Shown here: positions 34,701 through 46,720 of the stretch, piece after piece
How the letters are laid out: each line of letters opens with the position of its first letter
How positions within the stretch are numbered: the stretch's first letter is position 1
Assembly: GCF_037975245.1 (NCBI RefSeq)
Contig: NC_092562.1
Location: 31,560,554-31,624,553, forward strand
DNA length: 64,000 bases
Direction of reading: 5' to 3'
From: Apostichopus japonicus
Lineage: Eukaryota > Echinodermata > Holothuroidea > Aspidochirotida > Stichopodidae
Position numbers and translations under genes: made by a program
Notes under the pieces: generated by a model
Database searches by the model: none
Told to the model about the DNA's origin: nothing
The model's input: the letters and a program-made list of their open reading frames with translations, nothing else

Positions 34701-37700
34701 TTGTACATACACTTAGTAGACACACAGCTGTATACTAGATACATGTAGGCTGTGTTTGTACATACACCTAGTAGACAGTAGACACACAGCTGTATATTAG
34801 ATACATGTAGGCTGTGTTTTTACATACACTTAGTAGACACACAGCTGTATACTAGATACATGTAGGCTGTGTTTGTACATACACCTAGTAGACAGTAGAC
34901 ACACAGCTGTATATTAGATACATGTAGGCTGTGTTTTTACATACACTTAGTAGACAGTAGACACACAGCTGTATACTAGATACATGTAGGCTGTGTTTTT
35001 ACATACACTTAGTAGACACACAGCTGTATACTAGATACATGTAGGCTGTGTTTTTACATACACTTAGTAGACACACAGCTGTATACTAGATACATGTAGG
35101 TTGTGTTTTTACATACACTTAGTAGACACACAGCTGTATACTAGATACATGTAGGCTGTGTTTTTACATACACTTAGTAGACACACAGCTGTATACTAGA
35201 TACATGTAGGCTGTGTTTTTACATACACTTAGTAGACACACAGCTGTATACTAGATACATGTAGGTTGTGTTTTTACATACACTTAGTAGACACACAGCT
35301 GTATACTAGATACATGTAGGCTGTGTTTTTACATACACTTAGTAGACACACAGCTGTATACTAGATACATGTAGGCTGTGTTTTTACATACACTTAGTAG
35401 ACACACAGCTGTATACTAGATACATGTAGGCTGTGTTTTTACATACACTTAGTAGACACACAGCTGTATACTAGATACATGTAGGTTGTGTTTGTACATA
35501 CACTTAGTAGACACACAGCTGTATACTAGATACATGTAGGCTGTGTTTTTACATACACTTAGTAGACACACAGCTGTATACTAGATACATGTAGGCTGTG
35601 TTTTTACATACACTTAGTAGACACACAGCTGTATACTAGATACATGTAGGCTGTGTTTTTACATACACTTAGTAGACACACAGCTGTATACTAGATACAT
35701 GTAGGTTGTGTTTGTACATACACTTAGTAGACACACAGCTGTATACTAGATACATGTAGGCTGTGTTTTTACATACACTTAGTAGACACACAGCTGTATA
35801 CTAGATACATGTAGGCTGTGTTTTTACATACACTTAGTAGACACACATCTGTATACTAGATACATGTAGGTTGTGTTTGTACATACACTTAGTAGACACA
35901 CAGCTGTATACTAGATACATGTAGGCTGTGTTTTTACATACACTTAGTAGACACACAGCTGTATACTAGATACATGTAGGCTGTGTTTTTACATACACTT
36001 AGTAGACACACAGCTGTATACTAGATACATGTAGGCTGTGTTTTTACATACACTTAGTAGACACACAGCTGTATACTAGATACATGTAGGTTGTGTTTGT
36101 ACATACACTTAGTAGACACACAGCTGTATATTAGATACATGTAGGCTGTGTTTTTACATACACTTAGTAGACACACAGCTGTATACTAGATACATGTAGG
36201 CTGTGTTTTTACATACACTTAGTAGACACACAGCTGTATACTAGATACATGTAGGCTGTGTTTTTACATACACTTAGTAGACACACAGCTGTATACTAGA
36301 TACATGTAGGCTGTGTTTTTACATACACGTAGTAGATACACAGCTGTATACTAGATACATGTAGGCTGTGTTTGTACATACACCTAGTAGACACACAGCT
36401 GTATACTAGATACATGTAGGCTGTGTTTGTACATACACCTAGTAGACACACAGCTGTATACTAGATACATGTAGGCTGTGTTTGTACATACACCTAGTAG
36501 ACACACAGCTGTATACTAGATACATGTAGGTTGTGTTTGTACATACACTTAGTAGACACACAGCTGTATACTAGATACATGTAGGCTGTGTTTTTACATA
36601 CACTTAGTAGACACACAGCTGTATACTAGATACATGTAGGCTGTGTTTTTACATACACCTAGTAGACACACAGCTGTATACTAGATACATGTAGGCTGTG
36701 TTTTTACATACACCTAGTAGACACACAGCTGTATACTAGATACATGTAGGCTGTGTTTGTACATACACCTAGTAGACACACAGCTGTATACTAGATACAT
36801 GTAGGTTGTGTTTGTACATACACTTAGTAGACACACAGCTGTATACTAGATACATGTAGGCTGTGTTTTTACATACACTTAGTAGACACACAGCTGTATA
36901 CTAGATACATGTAGGCTGTGTTTTTACATACACCTAGTAGACACACAGCTGTATACTAGATACATGTAGGCTGTGTTTGTACATACACCTAGTAGACACA
37001 CAGCTGTATACTAGATACATGTAGGTTGTGTTTGTACATACACTTAGTAGACACACAGCTGTATACTAGATACATGTAGGCTGTGTTTTTACATACACTT
37101 AGTAGACACACAGCTGTATACTAGATACATGTAGGCTGTGTTTTTACATACACCTAGTAGACACACAGCTGTATACTAGATACATGTAGGCTGTGTTTTT
37201 ACATACACCTAGTAGACACACAGCTGTATACTAGATACATGTAGGCTGTGTTTGTACATACACCTAGTAGACACACAGCTGTATACTAGATACATGTAGG
37301 TTGTGTTTGTACATACACTTAGTAGACACACAGCTGTATACTAGATACATGTAGGCTGTGTTTTTACATACACTTAGTAGACACACAGCTGTATACTAGA
37401 TACATGTAGGCTGTGTTTTTACATACACCTAGTAGACACACAGCTGTATACTAGATACATGTAGGCTGTGTTTGTACATACACCTAGTAGACACACAGCT
37501 GTATACTAGATACATGTAGGTTGTGTTTGTACATACACTTAGTAGACACACAGCTGTATACTAGATACATGTAGGCTGTGTTTTTACATACACCTAGTAG
37601 ACACACAGCTGTATACTAGATACATGTAGGCTGTGTTTTTACATACACCTAGTAGACACACAGCTGTATACTAGATACATGTAGGCTGTGTTTGTACATA

Positions 37701-40458
37701 CACCTAGTAGACACACAGCTGTATACTAGATACATGTAGGCTGTGTTTGTACATACACCTAGTAGACACACAGCTGTATACTAGATACATGTAGGTTGTG
37801 TTTGTACATACACTTAGTAGACACACAGCTGTATACTAGATACATGTAGGCTGTGTTTTTACATACACTTAGTAGACACACAGCTGTATACTAGATACAT
37901 GTAGGCTGTGTTTTTACATACACCTAGTAGACACACAGCTGTATACTAGATACATGTAGGTTGTGTTTGTACATACACTTAGTAGACACACAGCTGTATA
38001 CTAGATACATGTAGGCTGTGTTTGTACATACACCTAGTAGACACACAGCTGTATACTAGATACATGTAGGCTGTGTTTTTACATACACTTAGTAGACACA
38101 CAGCTGTATACTAGATACATGTAGGTTGTGTTGTACATACACTTAGTAGACACACAGCTGTATACTAGATACATGTAGGCTGTGTTTTTACATACACCTA
38201 GTAGACACACAGCTGTATACTAGATACATGTAGGCTGTGTTTGTACATACACCTAGTAGACACACAGCTGTATACTAGATACATGTAGGTTGTGTTTGTA
38301 CATACACTTAGTAGACACACAGCTGTATACTAGATACATGTAGGCTGTGTTTTTACATACACCTAGTAGACACACAGCTGTATACTAGATACATGTAGGC
38401 TGTGTTTGTACATACACCTAGTAGACACACAGCTGTATACTAGATACATGTAGGTTGTGTTTGTACATACACTTAGTAGACACACAGCTGTATACTAGAT
38501 ACATGTAGGCTGTGTTTTTACATACACCTAGTAGACACACAGCTGTATACTAGATACATGTAGGTTATGTTTTGGCTTCATTTCACTTCTGTATACCTAT
38601 GTCATGGTTTTGACCTGCTTTGACATACAATTATGTGTGATTGCAATGACAAATAAATGTAATGGCAAATAAATATAAATTAAATGATAATCAAGCAGCT
38701 TTGCCATGTCACTGTCAAAGATGTAATTTATTGTACATGAAGTTATAAAGTAGTAAATGATACTAAAAAATGAACTAAACACATTCATATTCAGAATTAA
38801 AATAAAAGTAATATTGATGTGCGGGCAAACCATTCTCATTCTCTGTGTTTGTATTTTATGTCACCATTAATCTTCACGAGCCCATTGTTGTTTTATTGTC
38901 TTTCTTCAGTCTCACGAGAGAAAGTGTCATAGTAGCGAAGATCCGAAGAATGAGGAGGCAAAGATGACCGTTACCAAGATGACAAAACTGACCGCTTGGC
39001 CTCATTATAAGTCTGCGGACAGGGCGACCAAGATCGTTGAATGTCAAATCTGTAAGAAGAAGATGAAGAGGTCTTCGCTGAGACATCACATGGAGACTCA
39101 TAATCCAGAGGGTGTGGCTTGTCCAATCTGTCATAAAGTCTATAGTTCAACGTGCAGCCTCAGGACTCACACACAGACTCACGGGGAGAGGAAGTTCCAT
39201 TGCACGGTATGCGGTAAGAGGTTTCACCAGAGACAAGGCCTAGTAACGCACACTCGTATACATACCAATGAAAAGCCACTCAAGTGTCGTATGTGCGGGG
39301 AAGCATTCTCACGACAGCAGGCTAGGATAAACCATGAAAGACGACACACCGGGGAGAAGCCATACTCATGTACCATCTGTGTGAAAGACTGGAGAGATAG
39401 GACCACGTACCTCCACCATATGAGAAGGAACCACCCGAACGAGTAAGTGAAGAACAATAACCACCATCATCTAAATATGTAATGATAAGTAACAATGGGT
39501 ATGATATAACAACATAAGTGGGTCTTTGAACAATGGGTGTGATATAACAACATAAGTGGGTCTTTGAACAATGGGTGTGATATAACAACATAAGTGGGTC
39601 TTTGAATAATAGGTGTCATATAACAACATAAGTGGGTCTTTGAACAATGTGTGTCACATAACAACATAAGTGGGTCTTTGCACAATGGGTGTGATATAAC
39701 AACATATCTGGGTCTTTGAACAATGGGTGTGATATAAATGGGTCTTTGAACAATGGGTGTGTTATAACAATATAGTGGGTCTTTGAATAATAGGTGTCAT
39801 GTAACATCATAAGTGGGTCTTTGAACAATGGGTGTTATAACAACATAAGTGGGTCTTTGAACAATGGGTGTCATATAACAATATAAGTGGGTCTTTGAAC
39901 AATGTGTGTCACATAACAACATAAGTGGGTCTTTGCACAATGGGTGTGATATAACAACATATCTGGGTCTTTGAACAATGGGTATGATATAAATGGGTCT
40001 TTGAACAATGGGTGTGTTATAACAATATAAGTGGGTCTTTGAACAATGGGTGTGATAAAACAACATTAGTGGGTCTTTGAACAATGGGTGTGATAAAACA
40101 GCATATATAAAGTGGTTTTCTTATGATTTGGGTCGTTGGAAATTTCAGGCAACTTTGTCAACTAAACAACAAGATAGTTAAGTAAACATTGGGTTCATGG
40201 ACCTGTTCAGCTTATCCTATTCAGCTTATCCTATTCAGCTTATCCTATTCAGCTGTGTATTAGACAACCTGATGTGGGCACAACATCCAACAATGCACCC
40301 ACATTTAAAAGTATTGCAGTCTTCACACTGCTTAATACTGCTGAGGCAGTTTATTAAAGGGACAACAAGAAGCTAATATGTGTTTTGCATTTTTCTTTAT
40401 TTGCAGGCCTGTGATGACATTGAAGAAGCAGTACTTAAGAAGCAGAGTGGACCAGTAA
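31765..40458 (+). CDS. C2H2 zinc-finger gene 4 (divergent paralogue)
   Basis: Exons 31765-32877, 38910-39442 and 40407-40458 (TAA 40456-40458) join in frame into 566 codons. The first exon starts in phase 0 after TATTTTCAG. Residues 1-80 are a diverged version of the family N-terminal domain (LNLSVKVLDRKAPYLFVWW, FLVTCECQ). A Lys-rich stretch (KKKRKGKQCKKK) and a Glu-rich stretch (EEEEDEEN) follow. Eight C2H2 fingers span about residues 298-548; the atypical fourth finger of genes 1-3 is absent. Finger 3 is split by the 6-kb first intron (CENTYAQEGACR then SHERKCH), whereas the later finger split by an intron in genes 1-3 is continuous here. The final intron (GA/G then P) is conserved with the family. 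Confidence 0.85.
32970..38565. repeat. Minisatellite of about 100 copies of a 55-bp unit
   Basis: The unit ACACAGCTGTATACTAGATA followed by CATGTAGGYTGTGTTTKTAC and ATACACYTAGTAG recurs every 55 bp for 5.6 kb, with some 62-bp units carrying an extra AGTAGAC. It fills over 90 percent of the intron between exons 32877 and 38910 of gene 4. Three diagnostic variable sites (C/T, G/T, T/C) occur in repeated combinations, showing higher-order units of about four to five monomers in the 36.3-38.5 kb part. Each monomer has ACACAGC and GCTGTGT facing each other around TGTAT-ATACA, so it can form a hairpin. Minus-strand frames here are artefacts. Confidence 0.97.
39495..40105 (+). repeat. Minisatellite, about 38-bp unit, ~16 copies
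   Basis: Unit GTGGGTCTTTGAACAATGGG followed by TGTGATATAACAACATAA, with deletions in some copies. It begins about 50 bp after the donor at 39442 in the last intron of gene 4. A block from about 39640 to 39780 recurs at 39880-40040, indicating a secondary duplication. Confidence 0.93.
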
Positions 40459-41657
40459 TGACTCTGAGGTTATTTCTATTACATACAGTCACACATGATC
40501 TTATGATGATAATATTGTAAATGTCAAACAGGTGTTTGATGTTTCTATAACTTCATATTTCATATCCAAAATGACTTCCATTTCCTAATGTCTTGACTTC
40601 CTTTTATATCATTCCACCTTTGATGGAACAACTAGTAGCGTTAAAGTGTTTCTCAAGATTCAAGCAGTTCATTTAAGAATATGAAACATTCACACTGCAA
40701 GCTGCTTTTAGATGCTGCAATCACAGTGAAGAGCTTAGTTATGAAAATCCCCCATTTGAGGGTGTGTGGAGGGGTCGCCTCGTACACTTAATCAGTCCAG
40801 CCCCCTCCCCTCCCCTCCCCCCAACAACAAAAGCCAAGGACGGAACAGAGTGATCAGCAACTAACAATACTACTAAATTCCCTTTGATGGACTGAGTTAT
40901 ATGAACAGTGGTACAATGATGCACCATGGTCAGTTTTGAAATTCATTCACATGTGGTCATTGGAGGCTGTAATGACATGCAGCATGTTAATATGATAAAT
41001 GCCTTATCCCTCCATGTGATGTATAATTAAGTGATATCATGCAGACAGCATGCCTATCCCAAGTTCCCAACAACTTATTTTTGTTTTTGACATCTAATGG
41101 GTAATCAGATATTACTGTGTGAAGGATACCAGTGCTGTGTGAAGGAAAGCATTATGATGAAGTAACAACATCAATAGTAAATAGTGGTTGTAATTGCAAC
41201 AATGGAAACAAAAAACATGGCCCATCACAGTGTGCAATCTACTTTCCCTTAGATGAAATGAAGAAATTTACAATTTAATTCTATATCTCATTATAGGAAC
41301 AAGCTATGTCAACAGGGACTGTGTGTCTGTGTCTGTTATTGCTTGCTCTGTATATTGTCATGGTTATCACTGATACATCATTAAATATGTCACCTGCTGG
41401 AATTATAATGAATGAGCTATGAGGTCAGATGAGATGGGGTAGGAGAGGGTGGGGGAGTAGGGTACAGATGATTTCAAGTGATGTAACTCTCATAAGTCTA
41501 ACAGTTTTGTTGCCTTTGGTTTTACTTATTCTGCCCCAATTACTATATGCAAATAAGGGTAGAAATATGTACATCAGGTATGCATGGGTTGATATTTGTT
41601 TGAAAAGGTAACATGGTTTTTTGAGGTATCATATATTTTGTATATACGTCACAGATC

Positions 41658-41663
41658 AATAAA
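41658..41663 (+). promoter_or_regulatory. Candidate polyadenylation signal, gene 4
   Basis: AATAAA about 1.2 kb after the stop codon of gene 4. The distance is long, so an earlier non-canonical signal is possible. Confidence 0.35.
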
Positions 41664-41684
41664 AATGCTTCATCATTATCAATT

Positions 41685-41935
41685 GTTTGAAATCCACTCA
41701 CTTCGTTGGTCAATTGTTTTAAGTGGTCAGATCCTTTGAATACACTCACTTTTTTTGGTAAATTGTTTAAAGTGATCAGATCCTTTGAATCCACTCACTT
41801 CGTTGGTCAATTGTTTTAAGTGGTCAGATCCTTTGAATACACTCACTTTTTTGGTCAATTGTGTGAAATGATCAGATCCTTTGAATCCACACATTTGGTC
41901 AAGTGTTTGAAGTAATAAGATCCTTTGAATGCACT
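41685..41935 (+). repeat. Tandem repeat, about 50-bp unit, five copies
   Basis: Unit GGTCAATTGTTTTAAGTGGT followed by CAGATCCTTTGAATNCACTCAC, with growing divergence to the right. Confidence 0.85.
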
Positions 41936-44225
41936 CCTCTTTTTAAAGGAAGTTGATTTTGATCAATTTGAAGCTATTCGAGACTTAATATCCTATAACA
42001 ATTTTCAACAAGTTTTGATTCAAATGTTGAGTAACAAGCCATAGGTCTTTAAAAATCAAGCAAACTTTAATGGTTGCTTTTATTGCCCTTTCCAATCACT
42101 CTTGAATCACTCTTTAATAATGGGCATGTAGCAAATGATATGGCCAAAGCCAATACTCGGTACCTTCTAACACTTTGAAATTAACCAGAAAGCCAGCAGG
42201 CTTAGTGATTCCTTGCAAGATTATATATAGAATCACCTGATTGATGGAGCAACTGAGGAAAATGTGTCCTGAAGTCAAGTACCAGAAAATCATAATGGAC
42301 AGGTAACAGTCATTAGTGAGAGTGGAAACCCTCTCAGCCACTTAAAAGAGGAAAGGTCAAATGCTATGACAGTGATACAGAACAGCCATTCATCATACAA
42401 TTGAGTTTGCAAGCTTACAAGGTTTCCAGACTTTGACCTCATTTGAATTCAAATGACCTTCCATCAGCATCATCTTTGGGCAAATATTTGGACAATATCT
42501 GTCACTTAATGTACTTTTTGTAATAACACCACTAATAGGGGCTACTTTAATCCACTACCTCCCTTGAGATATCATGTTCACATCGATGAATACGAACAAC
42601 AATCCCAAACCAGTTCTAGCCCAGGGGAACTTACATACCAAATATGAAATGTACCTCAGTTATCCTTCTGAAGGTAAGAGCGTTTACGAGCAAGTGTCAC
42701 ACACATGCCAGCACCATCGGCAAGGAATAACAAACTTTCCAGTTTCAATTGACTTGAAGCTATCAACATGACCACCGGAGGGGAAGAAAAACAGGATAGA
42801 AATATTTGTTGGAAAACACAACAACTGATTATTTTGCCATTTATTTTATTTCTACTTGACATTGCAATATTTCACTGAAGGCAATTCACACAGTTCTAAG
42901 TAAACATTAAATTCAAACAGTGATGTCCAATACTCAAAAAATATGATTCAGTCTAGTTGGTTGCTATGCACAACACCTGCTGAATGAGAGAAATCTATGA
43001 ATGCAAAAATAACTATTCTTCAAAGAAATGAAGTAGCATGGTACTTAACCTTTTAAATTTAATTAATATCGAATATTTATTATTTTAAGAACTAATTATA
43101 ATTCATAGCATTAACACTCATGCCAGGTGCTTTGAAGAACCATCACCCAAGACAGCCTAGCTGCAAAAAAACCCACAGAACTCATCCACTCTTAACTGAA
43201 GTCCCCAGTCTGGCATTCACTATTAACTTAATTGTCAGTGTTCATAATTTTATATATTTTCATTGTTCTGAAATTCTAGAATTTGATATTCAAAAGCAGT
43301 AAAGTTAACCCACAGAGCTGTTTTAATTAAGGAGCCTCAAAGCTCTGGGTATTAATATAATATCAGTATTTTATTGACAAGCTTGAGGACAGCTAGTAGA
43401 TAGAACAAAAATAAACAGGATACATTTGTACTTTATTTATACATTACCTGTGACCTACTTAAGAAATGTTAAACTTCTAACCTTCATTGCATTGTATACT
43501 CATGATATAATGACAAGACCCAATCATAGCATACTATATAGAGCTGAGGGAAGTATGTTTTAAACCAGCAGCATTTTTCCTACTTAGTATTTCTATATAG
43601 TTCAACAAAACTGAAAATAAGTAGATTAATATGGAGTATAGAATGGATACAATGTATCATAGACATGATTTTATTTTTTGCAATATGTTGCATTCAACAA
43701 TATAATTTTTGCGGATATATCTTGGCCTGGTTTGATAACAAGCAACTTTGAAAAATGACAGAAACAAGGTAAAGTATAGGAATAATTGAAAATTAAAACA
43801 TAGCTAGCAGAACCAGTGGGTTATTGAATGATGAAGTAAGGTATTCATGTAAGTTTGTAACAGATCACCAATATTGAGATGATTAAAGGCACGAAGAAGT
43901 GACAAACCTGAAAGGCTAAGCTAAAGAAATAAGAACCACAAGAAAAAGAGAGAGAAGGGTATAATTACTAGATAATCCTAAGTCTTGAAATGACTCTGCA
44001 ACAAGTCTATGCATAAAGTTTATTACTGTAACCTCAAACAAAGAACCTAGTGAGAGAAGTAAGCAAATGTTAAAGGCCTGTGACGTCGCATCAGTCACAA
44101 TATGTACCGATGGATGAACACACTATAAACATGACAGAGTTTGTGAGAGCTGTACAGATTGATGGAGACCTATGCATAGTATTGAGCTAGCTTGAGAGGG
44201 CTATGTTAAGTTAAGCACTACTGGA

Positions 44226-44391
44226 GCATATGACAACAAACAATACATGTATTGAAGCAGTTAATAAAATACCTCTCTGACTACTCACAAATACATAGTA
44301 CATAACATAGCATATGACAACAAATAATACATGTATTGAAGCAGTTAATAAAATACCTTTCTGACTGCTCACAAATACATAACTTGGCATA
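44226..44391 (+). repeat. Two-copy 83-bp tandem duplication
   Basis: GCATATGACAACAAANAATA and the following 63 bp are repeated once with only a few differences. Confidence 0.9.
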
Positions 44392-45648
44392 AAATCCATC
44401 ATTTCATAAGAAACATGTCTTTGTACAAGACGTAGCTAAGTAATGGATAGTAAACTTACTATTTAGAGATCTTTGAGTAACATTCACAATATAAACTTTC
44501 ACTAACATGGTACATGATTATAATGGTTTCCATGGGAACCCATTCAAATCCAACTTGGATGAAAAGTGAGACATCGTCATTAATCCTGTCACAGAGATCA
44601 AAGATAATGATATATATACATGAGCTAGATAAATGGTCTCTTGGAGAAAATAAACTAAAACTTTCATATCTACGACTGTTACCTTGTAAGTGAATAAAAT
44701 GACGATTATGCTTTGGGTCATTGGAACGTGGACGTTATCTAAAAGTCCAATTCATTGCAGAATAAGAACAAGAATAAAGCAAAAGAAAATACATATTATA
44801 ATCTTTGATTGTACTGGTATCCCATAATCCCAAGCCCAAAAAAATACACAGAAAAATGATTTCCTTTGTAGATGTACTTAATACTTCCCAGTGACAATTT
44901 CCCGTAGTCCAGCTTTGATGAAAACAATAATACCTTTAGCAACGAGTGGTGAAGACCAGTTAATTAGAATGTCACGATTATTAATAACGTAAGTACCCTG
45001 TATATATCTTAATATCTATTCTTATTCAAATATCAATTACACATGATTAAGCTTATTTCTTAAAAAAGTAAATTTGTTTATTACTTTGAAAACCTGATGA
45101 ATGAGAGAAAAAGTTATGGCACGAATTAGTTTTTATTTGTTATAGAGATGAGCAACCAACCAACAACGATTGAGAAAAGTATGTTATAGCTCACAAACTG
45201 AAAAAGCCTTTTTAAGAGTGAATTTGCATTAATTTCAAATATGATTTCAAATATATACTTATATACATATATGGCCAGCTGGTCACCAAAACACACAAGA
45301 GAATGATTTGTATATGAATATACTAAAACATCAATATCAAGTTGGTTGTAGTTTATTTAGGAGATATAAATACTTTCAGAAAAGGTGCATGATCGAAATA
45401 ATGAAGATGATCAGAAGGCTATGACCTAGCCATTTATTAATAGCTCAAACTGGTCACAAAAATGTGTCTTGTGTAACTATCGAAGCTTTATGAATATATA
45501 ATAGGCACTGCAACAATAGATTTTTTTCATTATACTATTCTAGTCATAAATATTTACAAACGCTAAACTTTACAATGAATAGCTAATACTATCAAAATAC
45601 AAGTACTTCAAATGTTTTGTATGAACAACGTGTCCTGTCAAATCTAAT

Positions 45649-45845
45649 TTGAGTCACTCCAAGATTAATGTATGTCATCCAGTTACAGATTTGTTGACAA
45701 TTGACAATTCATAATCATGGACGTTAAATATGAATCTAAGAGACTGACTTCGGTCAGCTTGCGGCTTTGATAAGCCAATGAGGCTTCTTCGAGAGTTCCT
45801 GCTTGCAGGAGGATCTAAAAATACATACAAATACATACATACAAA
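45649..45845 (+). mobile_element. SINE, 5'-truncated copy
   Basis: Matches 48425-48620 from TGAGTCACTCCAAGATT to the ATACATAC-rich tail, at roughly 90 percent identity by eye. It lacks the tRNA-like head, as expected for truncated reverse transcription. Confidence 0.8.
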
Positions 45846-46131
45846 ATAAACTCTTGTGTGAAAAAAACAATTCATTCCTGCTTCATTGAAAACAACAGAT
45901 CAAATTTGCCTTAATATTCATTGCTTCCATATGATCCACCTTAGGTATAAACTATCCTTCATTTATTGACAAGAGTGACATATCCGATCCTACAATTCAT
46001 TATCTTAATACTCACGTTTCTCTTGGTAAATGCTATATATGCTAGCAATGGACAAAGATACTAGTATATATTTATCGAATCCATGCCATCAAGCAAGTAA
46101 TATTAAACTAAAAACATAACAAAACATCTAC

Positions 46132-46720
46132 CCGTCTTGTGATATTTTACGTATGGTACGGTTTTCCTCTACCTCATAGCTTCCTGTTCTTGTGTTATTT
46201 TACGTATGGTACAGTTTTCCTCTACCTCATAGCTTCCTGGTCTTGTGATATTTTACGTATGGTACAGTTTTCCTCTACCTCATAGCTTCCTGTTCTTGTG
46301 TTATTTTACGTATGGTACGGTTTTCCTCTACCTCATAGCTTCCTGTTCTTGTGTTATTTTACGTATGGTACAGTTTTCCTCTACCTCATAGCTTCCTGGT
46401 CTTGTGATATTTTACGTATGGTACAGTTTTCCTCTACCTCATAGCTTCCTGGTCTTGTGATATTTTACGTATGGTACAGTTTTCCTCTACCTCATAGCTT
46501 CCTGGTCTTGTGATATTTTACGTATGGTACAGTTTTCCTCTACCTCATAGCTTCCTGGTCTTGTGTTATTTTACGTATGGTACAGTTTTCCTCTACCTCA
46601 TAGCTTCCTGGTCTTGTGTTATTTTACGTATGGTACAGTTTTCCTCTACCTCATAGCTTCCTGGTCTTGTGTTATTTTACGTATGGTACAGTTTTCCTCT
46701 ACCTCATAGCTTCCTGGTCA
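46132..46720 (-). repeat. 53-bp minisatellite containing the GLDC stop-codon region, 11 copies
   Basis: The phrase TTTTACGTATGG occurs at 46145 and then every 53 bp to 46675. On the minus strand each unit includes ACCAGGAAGCTATGAGGTAG, which in the first transcribed copy is the last coding sequence and stop of GLDC (TAG at 46699-46701). The other ten copies therefore lie in the 3' UTR. Units differ at a few positions only (A/G, G/T), so the array is young or homogenised. Confidence 0.95.

Larger units (their letters stand above)
41936..46131. other. Intergenic spacer between convergent gene 4 and GLDC
   Basis: About 4 kb of AT-rich DNA without a supported gene. It holds an 83-bp duplication at 44226-44391 and a truncated SINE at 45649-45845. 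The reverse-strand AATAAA (TTTATT at 45962-45967) is a possible GLDC polyadenylation signal. Confidence 0.45.

Noticed and set aside
32970-38565. CRISPR-like regularly spaced repeats
   Set aside because: Whole units are repeated head to tail without unique spacers, in a eukaryotic intron; this is a minisatellite.
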